From: Oscillospiraceae bacterium
Lineage (GTDB): Bacteria > Bacillota > Clostridia > Oscillospirales > Acutalibacteraceae
NCBI GenBank assembly: GCA_902792905.1
Contig: CADBBH010000002.1
Coordinates: forward strand, 181,627-245,626
Length of the DNA: 64,000 bases
Direction: 5' to 3'
The translations under genes and the position numbers were made by a program. The notes under the pieces were generated by a model. The model did not search any database. It had not been told where the DNA came from and saw only the letters and a program-made list of their open reading frames with translations. Shown piece after piece: positions 7,949 through 17,101 of the stretch (within the stretch, counting starts at the first letter, position 1; every line of letters begins with the position of its first letter).

Positions 7949-9345
7949 ATGAGATTATCCTCCGAAATCTGATTTTTCTGTTTCCCCGTCATCAGCACCA
8001 CCGTCTCAACATGCCCCGTTCTCGGGAATAAGTCAGCAGGCGTTGCTTTGACTGTCCTGTATCCGAGCTCTTCAAACAGCTTGCAGTCTCTGGCGAGGGT
8101 TGCCGGATCACAGGAGACATAGACTATTCTGTCCGGATTCATTTCCGCTACCGTTCCGATAAGAGTCGCTGAACAGCCCTTTCTCGGCGGGTCAAGAATT
8201 ATTACATCGGGTTTTGTTCCTTCATCCGCAAGCATTTTTGCCGCTTCCGCGGCATCCGCGCAGATAAATCTCGCATTATCTATATTGTTTTCGAGGGCAT
8301 TGATTTTCGCATCTTCAATTGCCTGACCTACGATTTCAACCCCGATAAGCTGCTTGACTTCAGCGGCCATTGTCAGACCTATGGTGCCTGTTCCGCAGTA
8401 AAGGTCGAGAAGTGTCTCATTTCCTGTTAATCCTGCGTATTCGGCAGCTTTTTTATAGAGCTTTTCCGCCTGATCTCTGTTGACCTGATAGAAGGAGAGG
8501 GGAGAGAGACGGAATTTCATCCCGCAAAGTGTGTCGGTAATATAATCTGAGCCGAAAATCGTTCTGCATTTTTTGCCGAGAATAACATTGGTTTTATCAG
8601 TATTTGTATTGATGATTATGCTCTTGATTTCCGGCAGTGCTGCGGTCAGCATATCAACAAGCTCGGTTTCGGCCGGCAGAGTATCTCCGTTGATTACCGG
8701 GCAGACCGCTATTTCGCCGCTCGCGGTTCCTTTCCTGATGTAAATATGCCGCAGCAGACCTGCGTGCTTTTCTTCGTCATAGGAAGTAACATTATATTTT
8801 TTGATATATTCCGTAAATACTCCGAGAATTGTTTCGAATTCTGCGGGCTGAAGCAGGCATCCGGGGCAATTTATAACTCTGTGCGAATGGTTGGCATAAA
8901 ACCCGATGCTTATCTCGTCGCCGTCAATTCTCACCGGGAATTGCGCTTTGTTGCGGTAACCGTAAACCTTATCCACCGTTATTATCGGTTCAAACTCCGG
9001 CTCGATACCTCCGATTCTTTTGAAGCATTCTTTCACGTGATTCTCTTTTATTGCCGCTTCCGCCTCATACTTAATATGACCGAACGAGCATCCGCCGCAT
9101 TTCGTGTTGACGGAGCAGGGGCATTCGATCCTGTCGGCGGAAGGTGTGATTATCCTCTCAATTTTTGCAAAGGCGCAGCTCTTCTTTACCTTGAGAATGT
9201 GCGCATCTATAATATCGCCTTTTGCAGTCGAAGGAACAAAAACCGCAAGCCCGTCGAGGCGGCCGATGCCGCTGCCGTCGAGCCCGCAGTTATCAATTTC
9301 TATCCGGACGATATCGTTCTTTTTAATCTGCATTATCTTGTCCAC
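7945..9345 (-). CDS. rlmD: 23S rRNA (uracil-C5)-methyltransferase, RlmD/RlmCD family
   Basis: 466 residues. An N-terminal TRAM domain (about 6-64) is followed by a Cys cluster (C75, C77, C83, C86) for an Fe-S cluster. The SAM-binding LLDLYCGTGTIGLTMA, ILDPPRKGC and the nucleophile motif YVSCDPATLARD complete the class. Gram-positive members methylate U747 and/or U1939. The start is uncertain: GTG at 9345 has CAGGAT 8 bases upstream, whereas ATG at 9333 forms TAATG with the protease stop. Both give a complete TRAM domain. Confidence 0.92.
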   Translation of the reverse strand: MDKIMQIKKNDIVRIEIDNCGLDGSGIGRLDGLAVFVPSTAKGDIIDAHILKVKKSCAFAKIERIITPSADRIECPCSVNTKCGGCSFGHIKYEAEAAIKENHVKECFKRIGGIEPEFEPIITVDKVYGYRNKAQFPVRIDGDEISIGFYANHSHRVINCPGCLLQPAEFETILGVFTEYIKKYNVTSYDEEKHAGLLRHIYIRKGTASGEIAVCPVINGDTLPAETELVDMLTAALPEIKSIIINTNTDKTNVILGKKCRTIFGSDYITDTLCGMKFRLSPLSFYQVNRDQAEKLYKKAAEYAGLTGNETLLDLYCGTGTIGLTMAAEVKQLIGVEIVGQAIEDAKINALENNIDNARFICADAAEAAKMLADEGTKPDVIILDPPRKGCSATLIGTVAEMNPDRIVYVSCDPATLARDCKLFEELGYRTVKATPADLFPRTGHVETVVLMTGKQKNQISEDNLI

Positions 9346-10376
9346 GCTACATATCCTGCGGTTATCACAAGCATTATGATTATCGCAATTATCATCGGAA
9401 TATTCAGGAGAAATGCCGCTGCTTTGTCTCCGCCCTTGAGAACGGTGTCTGCTTTCGGAAGCCGGTTGCCTTTCATCTTATAGATGAATATAAGCGCACC
9501 GACTATACCCGCGCCTATCAGCGCCGCCTGGGAACCGTTCAGAATAATATACTGAAGCTTTTCACTTGTAACATCTGCAGTGATGAACTCCTCAAATACG
9601 GAATATGAATTGTTGAGGCAGTGAACAATAATTGACGGCCACAGCGAGCCGGTGACACAGCAGATGTATCCGAGCCCGAGACCGGCGAAAAATGCAAACG
9701 GCGCCTGCACAAGGTTGCCGTGAAGAATTGCGAACAACAGTGACGAGGCAATAATCGCGAAGGTATCACCGTATCTGCGGAGCGGTTGCATAATGCAGCC
9801 TCTGATTGAAAGCTCTTCGGTCAGCGGCGGAATGATTCCGACAGCGACAAAATAAAGCAGTCTGCCGGTCAATGATTGCGGAGTGTTGAGATCCGGAGAC
9901 GTGAGCGAAAATCCGATTTTTTCCATACCCGCAACAAAAAGAACAGTCAGAAGATTTCCGATGAGGCATATAAGCAGACCCATGGGAACGGCAGGAACGG
10001 CAATCTCCGCATTTTTCTGAGCGTCAAAGCAGAATATTTCGGTGCCGGTTCTTTTTCTGAGATACATTCCTCCGATTACGAACGGGACCATCATCGTAAA
10101 CACGGATGAGAGAAGTATGTATAAATAAAAGAACTCATCTGAATTCCTGTAAAGATTTGAGAAATAGGGAATAAGCCCTATCGGCAGGGCAAGAAGATTC
10201 TGCAGAACTACGTAGCTGATAACGCACAGGCCTGCGACAGAGCCGATGGTTTTAATCGCTTTGCGTTCTCCGCGCGCTTTGAGATACAGCTGATTCTGCA
10301 GATTCAGCGGATATTGCCCGGGACCTCCCTGAAAGGCGCCGCCGTTATTGTTATTGTAAGAATAATTATAGTCCAT
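9333..10376 (-). CDS. CPBP family intramembrane metalloprotease
   Basis: 347 residues with a Gly/Asn/Tyr-rich N-terminus (about 1-30) and then about seven to eight membrane segments. The CPBP motifs are present: EELSIRG (EExxxR), FAILHGN and HCLNN. Related proteins include Rce1 and bacteriocin self-immunity proteins; the substrate is unknown. It is the first gene of the rlmD-pgsA operon and has its own promoter at 10408-10436. The polar N-terminal extension with repeated Asn and Gly is typical of clostridial members and probably disordered. Confidence 0.88.
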   Translation of the reverse strand: MDYNYSYNNNNGGAFQGGPGQYPLNLQNQLYLKARGERKAIKTIGSVAGLCVISYVVLQNLLALPIGLIPYFSNLYRNSDEFFYLYILLSSVFTMMVPFVIGGMYLRKRTGTEIFCFDAQKNAEIAVPAVPMGLLICLIGNLLTVLFVAGMEKIGFSLTSPDLNTPQSLTGRLLYFVAVGIIPPLTEELSIRGCIMQPLRRYGDTFAIIASSLLFAILHGNLVQAPFAFFAGLGLGYICCVTGSLWPSIIVHCLNNSYSVFEEFITADVTSEKLQYIILNGSQAALIGAGIVGALIFIYKMKGNRLPKADTVLKGGDKAAAFLLNIPMIIAIIIMLVITAGYVAWTR

Positions 10377-10407
10377 TTCCTATACTTCCGTAAAATATTT
10401 CAAGTTT

Positions 10408-10436
10408 ATTATATATTAAAAATGTTACATATACAA
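10408..10436 (-). promoter_or_regulatory. Sigma-A promoter of the CPBP-rlmD-pgsA operon
   Basis: On the minus strand, TTGTAT (10436-10431), a 17-base spacer and TATAAT (10413-10408) lie 32 bases before the ATG at 10376. Confidence 0.75.
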
Positions 10437-10465
10437 GTATATAATATTAAAAATAAACTACGGTA

Positions 10466-10494
10466 TTGTAATTTCACTCACAATATTATATAAT
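10466..10494 (+). promoter_or_regulatory. Sigma-A promoter of the glgP operon
   Basis: TTGTAA (10466-10471), 17 bases, then TATAAT (10489-10494). It is divergent from the CPBP promoter in the same AT-rich intergenic region and gives a leader of about 37 bases before glgP. Confidence 0.75.
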
Positions 10495-10537
10495 AAAATG
10501 TATTTTAGCGAATACAATTTTTAACCAGGAGAAATTT

Positions 10538-12940
10538 ATGAGCAAGAAAGTAACAGTAAAAGAACTTGAAGAAATGATTACGACGCGTCTGTCACACCTC
10601 TACGGTATTACTCCCGCGCAGGCGACTGATGAGCAGTTTTATGAGGTCATCGCGGGTATATCAAGAGATATGGCGAGAGAAATCCGCCGTAAATTTGATG
10701 CCAAGGGCAAAAAGAATCACGACAAGCGCGTATATTATATGAGCATGGAATTTCTTATGGGCAGAAGCCTTAAGAATACACTCTATAATCTCAGCCTTAC
10801 CGAAACAGCCGAAAAGACTCTGAAAAAATTCGATGTTTCTCTTGATAAGCTCTATGATCTTGAACCCGACGCAGGTCTGGGCAACGGCGGCCTCGGCAGA
10901 CTTGCCGCCTGTTATCTCGATGCGCTTGCAAACGAGGGATATCACGGTATCGGTTATTCTATTCTTTATGAATACGGTATCTTCCGTCAGAAGCTTGTTG
11001 ACGGCTGGCAGACCGAAATGCCGGATTTCTGGCTCCCGGGCGGGGATGTCTGGCTTGTTCCGAGAGAGGAAAAGACCGTTGAAGTAAAATTCGAGGGCAA
11101 GGTTTCAGATTCATGGCACGACGGCCTTCACGACGTTTATATCGAAGACGCAAAATGCGTCAAGGCGGTTCCATATGATATGATGGTTCCCTCCAAAGAC
11201 GGAGAGGGCGTTGCGGTCCTGCGCCTCTGGAGCGCCAAGGCCGATGAAATCGATATGGCATCATTCAACGAAGGCAACTATCTGCGCGCCGTCGAGCAGA
11301 AGGCGATGGCGGAGGTTATAAGCAAGATTCTGTATCCTGCCGATAATCATCCCGAGGGTAAGAGCCTCAGACTGCGTCAGCAGTATTTCCTCGTTTCAGC
11401 GTCAATTCAGGATATAGTTTCCTGGCATCTTCGCAACTACGGCTCGCTCGATAATTTCGCGGAAAAGAACGCGATTCATATCAACGATACCCATCCCTCG
11501 CTCGCGATTCCCGAGCTTATGCGCGTGCTCCTCGATGAATGCGGCTATGGCTGGGACGATGCATTCGAAGTTGTACGCAAGGTCTGCGCATACACAAACC
11601 ATACCGTTATGGCAGAAGCACTCGAATGCTGGGGAGTTGATCTTTTCAGCAGATTGCTGCCGAGAATCTATCAGATTGTTCAGGAAATAGACAACAGATT
11701 CAGAAAGAAAATCTGGGATATCACGGGCGACGCCGGCAGAGTCGAGAGAATGGCAATTATCTCAAACGGCGCCGTTCGTATGGCGAATCTCGATGTTGCC
11801 GTCTGCCACAAGGTAAACGGCGTTTCCGCCCTTCACAGCCAGATTCTCAAGGATACGGTATTCAACGATTTCTATACCCTCGAGCCCGGCAAATTCACCA
11901 ATGTCACAAACGGCATTGCATACCGCAGATGGCTCTGCCAGGCGAATCCGCGCCTGACGGCTCATATTTCCGAGCTTATCGGCAAGAAGTTCATCCACGA
12001 CGCCTCCGAGCTCGAGAAACTTCGCGAGTTTGCCTATGATCCCGCCGTGCTCGTCAAGTTCGGCGAAATCAAGCGCGCCAACAAAGAGGATTTCGCGCAT
12101 ATAATCAAGAGATCAACAGGCGTTGCGCTCGATCCCGATTCGATTTTCGATGTTCAGGTCAAGCGTCTTCATGAATATAAGCGGCAGGAACTCAATGCTA
12201 TCAATATTCTTGCCAAATACCTTGAAATCAAGAATAATCCCAATGGTAATTACGTTCCCCACACTTATATTTTCGGAGCAAAAGCGGCCGCCGGCTACTT
12301 TATGGCCAAGAAAATCATAGAATTCATCAGCTATCTAGCAAAGCTCATCAATAACGACCCTGAGGTCAATGACAAGATGAAGGTCGTATTTGTTGAGGAT
12401 TATTGCGTCACCAAAGCGGAGGCTCTCATGCCCGCTGCGGAGATAAGCGAGCAGATTTCACTTGCGGGAACCGAAGCGAGCGGCACCGGCAATATGAAGC
12501 TCATGATCAACGGCGCTGTCACCCTCGGCACCATGGACGGCGCGAATATCGAGATTTACGATGCTGTAGGTATGGATAATATCTTCATCTTCGGCATGTC
12601 GACTCCCGAGGTCAACGAGCTCAAAAAGCAGGGCTATAACCCGACCGTTTATTATAACAACAATCCCGAAATCCACGATATGGTTGATTTCATCAACAAG
12701 GGCATTCTCGGCAAGTATTTCCGCGAAATCTCCGATTCGATGATTCATTCCGATCCCTATATGGTGCTCGCGGATTACGCAGATTACAGGCAGGCTCAGA
12801 GAGATATCGAGGCCGCCTGGCTCGATAAGGAGCGCTGGAACCGCATGTCGCTTATGAACGTTGCGGGCGCGGGTATTTTCAGCGCCGACAGATCCATCAG
12901 AGAATACGCCGAGAATATCTGGAACGTAAAGAAAAAATGA
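10538..12940 (+). CDS. glgP: Glycogen/starch/alpha-glucan phosphorylase
   Basis: 800 residues, the usual length. It releases glucose-1-phosphate from alpha-1,4-glucans. The pyridoxal phosphate motif EASGTGNMKLMINGA has its Lys at residue 654. MSMEFLMGR, LGNGGLGRLAACYLDA and the DVQVKRLHEYKRQ phosphate-site segment are all typical. An AGGAG ribosome site precedes the ATG. It shares four bases (ATGA) with tadA, giving a glgP-tadA-TRIC operon. No other glycogen gene is in the window. Confidence 0.97.
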   Translation: MSKKVTVKELEEMITTRLSHLYGITPAQATDEQFYEVIAGISRDMAREIRRKFDAKGKKNHDKRVYYMSMEFLMGRSLKNTLYNLSLTETAEKTLKKFDVSLDKLYDLEPDAGLGNGGLGRLAACYLDALANEGYHGIGYSILYEYGIFRQKLVDGWQTEMPDFWLPGGDVWLVPREEKTVEVKFEGKVSDSWHDGLHDVYIEDAKCVKAVPYDMMVPSKDGEGVAVLRLWSAKADEIDMASFNEGNYLRAVEQKAMAEVISKILYPADNHPEGKSLRLRQQYFLVSASIQDIVSWHLRNYGSLDNFAEKNAIHINDTHPSLAIPELMRVLLDECGYGWDDAFEVVRKVCAYTNHTVMAEALECWGVDLFSRLLPRIYQIVQEIDNRFRKKIWDITGDAGRVERMAIISNGAVRMANLDVAVCHKVNGVSALHSQILKDTVFNDFYTLEPGKFTNVTNGIAYRRWLCQANPRLTAHISELIGKKFIHDASELEKLREFAYDPAVLVKFGEIKRANKEDFAHIIKRSTGVALDPDSIFDVQVKRLHEYKRQELNAINILAKYLEIKNNPNGNYVPHTYIFGAKAAAGYFMAKKIIEFISYLAKLINNDPEVNDKMKVVFVEDYCVTKAEALMPAAEISEQISLAGTEASGTGNMKLMINGAVTLGTMDGANIEIYDAVGMDNIFIFGMSTPEVNELKKQGYNPTVYYNNNPEIHDMVDFINKGILGKYFREISDSMIHSDPYMVLADYADYRQAQRDIEAAWLDKERWNRMSLMNVAGAGIFSADRSIREYAENIWNVKKK

Positions 12941-13401
12941 CAGACAGGGAATGTATGCTGCTCGCCCTTGAGCAGGCAAAGCTCTCCGCGGATGAGCTCG
13001 AAGTGCCCGTCGGCGCAGTGATTACGAGAAACGGCGAATTCGTCTCCGCCGGCAGAAACAGGCGCGAAAACGGCAAAAACGCCCTCGCCCATGCCGAAAT
13101 AGAAGCGATTGACCTCGCCTGCAAGGTGCTCGGCGGCTGGCGGCTCTGGGAATGCGATATGTTTGTCACACTTGAGCCTTGTCCGATGTGTGCGGGCGCA
13201 ATCATCAATTCACGGATAAGGCGCCTGATTTACGGCGCTCCCGATTCAAAAGCGGGTTCCTGCGGCTCTGTAGTCAATCTGTTCGATTTGCCATATAATC
13301 ACCGCCCCGAAGTCGTTTCCGGCTTTATGGCGTATGAATGCTCTTCACTTTTGAGTGAATTCTTCTCAAAACTCAGGGAGTTAAAAAGCGAAAAGAAATG
13401 A
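12937..13401 (+). CDS. tadA: tRNA-specific adenosine deaminase
   Basis: 154 residues of the CMP/dCMP deaminase fold. Zinc ligands are His52 (in HAE), Cys82 and Cys85 (PCPMC), and the proton shuttle is Glu54. TadA converts A34 to inosine in the tRNA-Arg anticodon. ALAHAEIEAI and TLEPCPMCAGAII are close to the TadA consensus. It overlaps glgP and the next gene by four bases on each side. Confidence 0.93.
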   Translation: MTDRECMLLALEQAKLSADELEVPVGAVITRNGEFVSAGRNRRENGKNALAHAEIEAIDLACKVLGGWRLWECDMFVTLEPCPMCAGAIINSRIRRLIYGAPDSKAGSCGSVVNLFDLPYNHRPEVVSGFMAYECSSLLSEFFSKLRELKSEKK

Positions 13402-14054
13402 ACATTGAGAATCTGTATTTTGCTCTTGAAATAATCGGCACTGTCGCCTTTGCCGTCACGGGTGTTATTACGGCTTATGACAGCAGTCTTGACGTGCTCG
13501 GCGCGGTTGTGCTCGGGCTTGTGACGGCTGTCGGCGGCGGCATACTCCGCGATATTATTCTCGGCTATCTTCCTCCCGCGGCGTTTCGCATCCCGGTTTT
13601 TTCGATTATAGCAATCATTACATCTCTTCTCGCTTTCATAATTGCCTATTTTGTCGGCAAAAGAATCAAAGAGCATTTTGAACCCTGGGCCCGGATTATA
13701 AATGTGTTTGATTCCATCGGTCTTGCGGCCTTTACCATAGCGGGAATAAACGCCGCCCATGCCTGCGGCTTTGCGGAGAACTCTTTCCTGTCAATATTTG
13801 TCGGAGTGCTCACCGCTGTCGGCGGCGGAGTGCTGAGGGATATTATGGCCGGAGTTGTCCCGGGAATTCTCAAGAAGCGCGTATATGCGATAGCGGCTCT
13901 TGCCGGTGCCTGCATCTATCAGGGGCTTATGGAGCTTACTTCGCTCGCCAATCAATATGCGGTAATTATCAGTATATCCGCAATTTTCATTATCCGTATC
14001 CTCGCGACGCTGTTCAAATGGAATCTTCCTTCTGTCAAAAACAACGAAGAATAA
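13398..14054 (+). CDS. Trimeric intracellular cation (TRIC)-type channel / UPF0126 protein
   Basis: 218 residues with about seven membrane segments in two repeated halves. Each half carries a Gly-rich TAVGGGxLRDI motif (residues 46-56 and near 138-148), the hallmark of the bacterial TRIC/UPF0126 (YadS-like) family. Prokaryotic TRIC proteins can conduct K+, and some relatives have been linked to glycine uptake, so the cargo is open. It starts inside the tadA stop (ATGA) and is the third gene of that operon. Confidence 0.88.
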   Translation: MNIENLYFALEIIGTVAFAVTGVITAYDSSLDVLGAVVLGLVTAVGGGILRDIILGYLPPAAFRIPVFSIIAIITSLLAFIIAYFVGKRIKEHFEPWARIINVFDSIGLAAFTIAGINAAHACGFAENSFLSIFVGVLTAVGGGVLRDIMAGVVPGILKKRVYAIAALAGACIYQGLMELTSLANQYAVIISISAIFIIRILATLFKWNLPSVKNNEE

Positions 14055-14070
14055 TACAGGAGTGATTTTT

Positions 14071-15996
14071 ATGAAAATCAAAAGAGTAATGTGCATACTT
14101 CTTTCCGCAGTTCTGGTTTTCTGCTGCCTGCCTGTTTTTGCCAGCGAGCCGTCCGCTCATGAATGGGAACATGAACTCAAAACTCACTGCGGCGGTGACT
14201 GCGGTTATTCACCCGTAATCATCGTTCCCGGTATTATGCAGTCCCAGACCTATGTTCAGGATGCCGAAGGCAACGATCTGATGACCAGCGACGGTTTCCC
14301 GCTGGTTGAAGGTATGGATATGAGTTTCATGTTTGATACCGTCAAGGTCAAGCAGGAGATAAAGGATGCCGTTCCCTCGATTCTCAAATCAATTGCGATG
14401 AGAGACCGCGACGGTCTTTTCGATATCCTCATTGATATTTTTGACAAGAGCTTCAGAGATCATTATTTCAATCCCGACGGCACGCGCGTAAACGGCGTTT
14501 CCGTTGATGAATACTGGTATTCGCTCGAGGAGTGCAAAACAACTCCGGACCGTTCCTACGGCTACGCCAAGGGTTACGGAACCGATGATGACGGTAACAC
14601 TCTGCCGACCACCAAGTATCAGAATCAGTACGATTTCATTGAGAGGCAGGTCAATATCTCCGCATTCTGCGAAAAGGCGGGATATGATCACGCGTATTAT
14701 TATTCTTACGCTTCATTCGGCAATATTCTCGAAACCGCCGAAGGCCTCAATGAATATATAGAAATGGTAAAGGCTCAGACAGGTCATGATAAGGTCAGTA
14801 TAGTTTTTATAAGTCTCGGAGGAACCATAGCAAATACCTGGCTTGCTGATTATATAAATCCCGATGAAATTGACAGGATTGTGCTTGCGGCAGCCGCAAC
14901 CGACGGTTCTTACCTTCTCAGCGACCTTATGGATGACCGCAGCACTCTCGGTGACGGTCAGGTTATATATAATGACCTTATTCCCAATATCGTAAATCTC
15001 GCAGCCGAAGAATATATGGCGCTTGCCTATCTCGGCAACACAATCGCAAGAGCGATTCCTCAGGAAGTATTCAGCGATTTCCTCGAGGAGGCGCTTGCGA
15101 GAGCTATAGATGAAGTGCTCGCGAAGCTTATGCGCAACTGTCAGTCGATGTGGGCACTTGTGCCGTCCGCCGAATACCCCGCGATGGCTCAGAAATATAT
15201 TTCCGATGAAGCTCACGCAAAACTGAAAGAGCAGACTGACAGGTATTATAATATACAGCTCGGCGCGAAGGAGAGAATCCGGTCTCTTAATGAGCAGGGA
15301 GTCGATATTTTCTGCGTGACCGGCTATAACCTTGAATTACCAGCCGCAGTTGAGCATTTCAGACTCAGCTCGGATGAAATAATTCAGGCCGCATCGACAT
15401 CTGTCGGAGCGACCTTCGCCGAAAAGGGCAAACCTTTTGATAAGAACTATACTCCTGCGATTGACGAATCTTATATAGATCCCGAAAGGCTGGTTGACGC
15501 AGGTACCTGCGCGCTTCCCGATAAAACCTTCTTTGTCAAGAATCAGAGTCACCTCAAGCTTCAGAGTGCTGTCAATGATGTAATCGGCCTGTGCGTTGCG
15601 CTTCTTACAGATAAATCCATTAAAGATGCGAGGAACGAAAGCGGCGGTTACGCCCAGTTCAATGAATACCGGAATCTCGCTCAGGTTGAAAGCCTGATAC
15701 GCAGATATGTTGAAAAGGATTACGCCGGAAAGAACGCGGCTGTTGACGAAGCGTATGCCGAGGCAAAGGCTCTGCTCGCCAAACGCGTCTGGTCGCAGAG
15801 CGAGACCGATGAGGTCGAGCAGAAGCTGTATACAGCAATGGAAAAGGCAAAGATGCTTGATAAAAATGCGGATAATTCTTTCGTGAAATATAAGCTCTTG
15901 CCTGTTCTTGAAAAGATAATGAAATGGATAAGCGACCTGTTCCGGAAAGTTTTCGGCGGTAACGATTACTGGCTCTTCTTTATTCCGATTATATAA
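14071..15996 (+). CDS. Exported LCAT-like lipase/esterase with degenerate nucleophile elbow
   Basis: 641 residues. A signal peptide (hydrophobic 8-24) is followed by an alpha/beta hydrolase region: PGIMQSQ (53-59) resembles the LCAT/PDAT oxyanion segment, VFISLGGT carries a candidate nucleophile Ser248, and NQSHLKLQS a candidate His. The usual GxSxG is FxSxG here. A helical region near 520-600 resembles FIVAR-like spacers, and the end is an aromatic, basic amphipathic helix (LEKIMKWISDLFRKVF). I chose the ATG at 14071, with AGGAG 8 bases before it, over a GTG three codons earlier. It follows the TRIC gene by 16 bases. The substrate is unknown. Confidence 0.7.
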   Translation: MKIKRVMCILLSAVLVFCCLPVFASEPSAHEWEHELKTHCGGDCGYSPVIIVPGIMQSQTYVQDAEGNDLMTSDGFPLVEGMDMSFMFDTVKVKQEIKDAVPSILKSIAMRDRDGLFDILIDIFDKSFRDHYFNPDGTRVNGVSVDEYWYSLEECKTTPDRSYGYAKGYGTDDDGNTLPTTKYQNQYDFIERQVNISAFCEKAGYDHAYYYSYASFGNILETAEGLNEYIEMVKAQTGHDKVSIVFISLGGTIANTWLADYINPDEIDRIVLAAAATDGSYLLSDLMDDRSTLGDGQVIYNDLIPNIVNLAAEEYMALAYLGNTIARAIPQEVFSDFLEEALARAIDEVLAKLMRNCQSMWALVPSAEYPAMAQKYISDEAHAKLKEQTDRYYNIQLGAKERIRSLNEQGVDIFCVTGYNLELPAAVEHFRLSSDEIIQAASTSVGATFAEKGKPFDKNYTPAIDESYIDPERLVDAGTCALPDKTFFVKNQSHLKLQSAVNDVIGLCVALLTDKSIKDARNESGGYAQFNEYRNLAQVESLIRRYVEKDYAGKNAAVDEAYAEAKALLAKRVWSQSETDEVEQKLYTAMEKAKMLDKNADNSFVKYKLLPVLEKIMKWISDLFRKVFGGNDYWLFFIPII

Positions 15997-16032
15997 TCAA
16001 TAACCAAAAGAGAATTGTCGGGAGGATTAAAA

Positions 16033-16932
16033 ATGTCTGAAATTGAAAAAAGGCAGATGCCAAAAGCATATGCGATAATGTGGATTGTAATCGCCGCGGC
16101 TTACGGTATATGGATGACGTTCTTTATGAGAAATATCGTTCTCGAAAGGTATGAAACCGTATCCGAAAGAACGGTTGACGGCTACACCTATACGGATATA
16201 ACAGGTATGATGGGCAGGCACTGGCTCTATCCCGTCTGGGTTATCTTATCTGTTGCGGCGCTTCTGCTGTTTATCGTCTATCTCAAAAAGATTCTTTACG
16301 CCGATAATCCCGGCAGATTTGCGAAATACTTTTGCCTCGCCGGAGCGGTTGCAGGATGCGTTTTTGTTGTCTGGTACGGATTCCTGAGCGCTCCCAACAA
16401 GCAGGGGGAACTCGCTTCCTTCTCCGATAAAATCAAGTATATCACCGCGAGTATGATAGGCCTGATGCATCCCTGGCTCTTCAGAGTATGGGGTCTGCTC
16501 GCCTCGGCGACGGTATTTTCAAATACGATGTACTGCTACCGCAAGTATGATTTCAACAGCAGAGTCGGAATTATAATGGGCTCAATCGGTTCTGCGGCAA
16601 TATTCCTTACGGTAAACTGCCCCTCCATGGGCGATGACGATAAGGATTTCTCGATTCCCCGCTGTTCGGTTCACTGGGCGGGAGCGCTGCTCTTTGCAGT
16701 CTGCTGCGCCGCTCCGCTCGTAATTTTCCTTTTCAATAAAGCGAGAAAGGAAAAGGGCAGATTCCTTTTCGGCCTGATTTTCTTTGTCAGCCTGCTGCTT
16801 GTTATGCTGGTTCTTCTTGTTACGGTCGGAAAGAGCGCGATTATAGAGAATATTCCGATGGTAGCGGCCTATATTCTTCTGTTCCTGCTGAACTTCACCG
16901 GTTTCTTTGAAAAGAAAGAAGCAAAAGCTTAA
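16033..16932 (+). CDS. Polytopic membrane protein of unknown function
   Basis: 299 residues with about eight hydrophobic segments (first at 10-30, last at 275-293) and short loops. One exposed loop holds CPSMGDDDKDFSIPRCSVHWAG, followed by a membrane span. I do not recognise the family with confidence; the layout is similar to DUF998 or Frag1/CWH43-like membrane proteins, but this is only an impression. GGGAGG lies 7 bases before the ATG. It closes the rightward block that begins at glgP and is followed by a strong terminator. Confidence 0.7.
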   Translation: MSEIEKRQMPKAYAIMWIVIAAAYGIWMTFFMRNIVLERYETVSERTVDGYTYTDITGMMGRHWLYPVWVILSVAALLLFIVYLKKILYADNPGRFAKYFCLAGAVAGCVFVVWYGFLSAPNKQGELASFSDKIKYITASMIGLMHPWLFRVWGLLASATVFSNTMYCYRKYDFNSRVGIIMGSIGSAAIFLTVNCPSMGDDDKDFSIPRCSVHWAGALLFAVCCAAPLVIFLFNKARKEKGRFLFGLIFFVSLLLVMLVLLVTVGKSAIIENIPMVAAYILLFLLNFTGFFEKKEAKA

Positions 16933-16945
16933 TATGAAAAAATAT

Positions 16946-16979
16946 TCGCCCTGTTGAACAAAAACAGGGCGATTTTTTG
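16946..16979 (+). terminator. Rho-independent terminator
   Basis: The stem TCGCCCTGT / ACAGGGCGA with a 9-base A-rich loop is followed by TTTTTTG. It lies 13 bases after the membrane protein stop and just before the TetR promoter. Confidence 0.9.
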
Positions 16980-17028
16980 TGCAAAAAGTAGATTTACGTC
17001 TATTTTTAGACTTGAGTCCAAAAAACAC

Positions 17029-17069
17029 TTTACAATGCAGAATCCCTTTGTTATAATGTAAACATATAA
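17029..17069 (+). promoter_or_regulatory. TetR operon promoter with overlapping candidate operator
   Basis: TTTACA (17029-17034), a 17-base spacer and TATAAT (17052-17057) form a near-consensus promoter. An imperfect dyad spans the -10 box and start point: ATGT-AA-ACAT is exact, and it extends to TTAT and ATAA arms if one A is bulged (17051-17069). This position suits autorepression by the TetR protein encoded immediately downstream; that is inference. Confidence 0.7.
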
Positions 17070-17101
17070 TGAAAGGGACGGCCCCGGGCCGACACAGATA
17101 T

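Noticed and set aside
8746-9483. A 245-codon plus-strand frame.
   Set aside because: It runs antisense to rlmD and the CPBP gene, which are clearly real, and no ribosome site precedes it.
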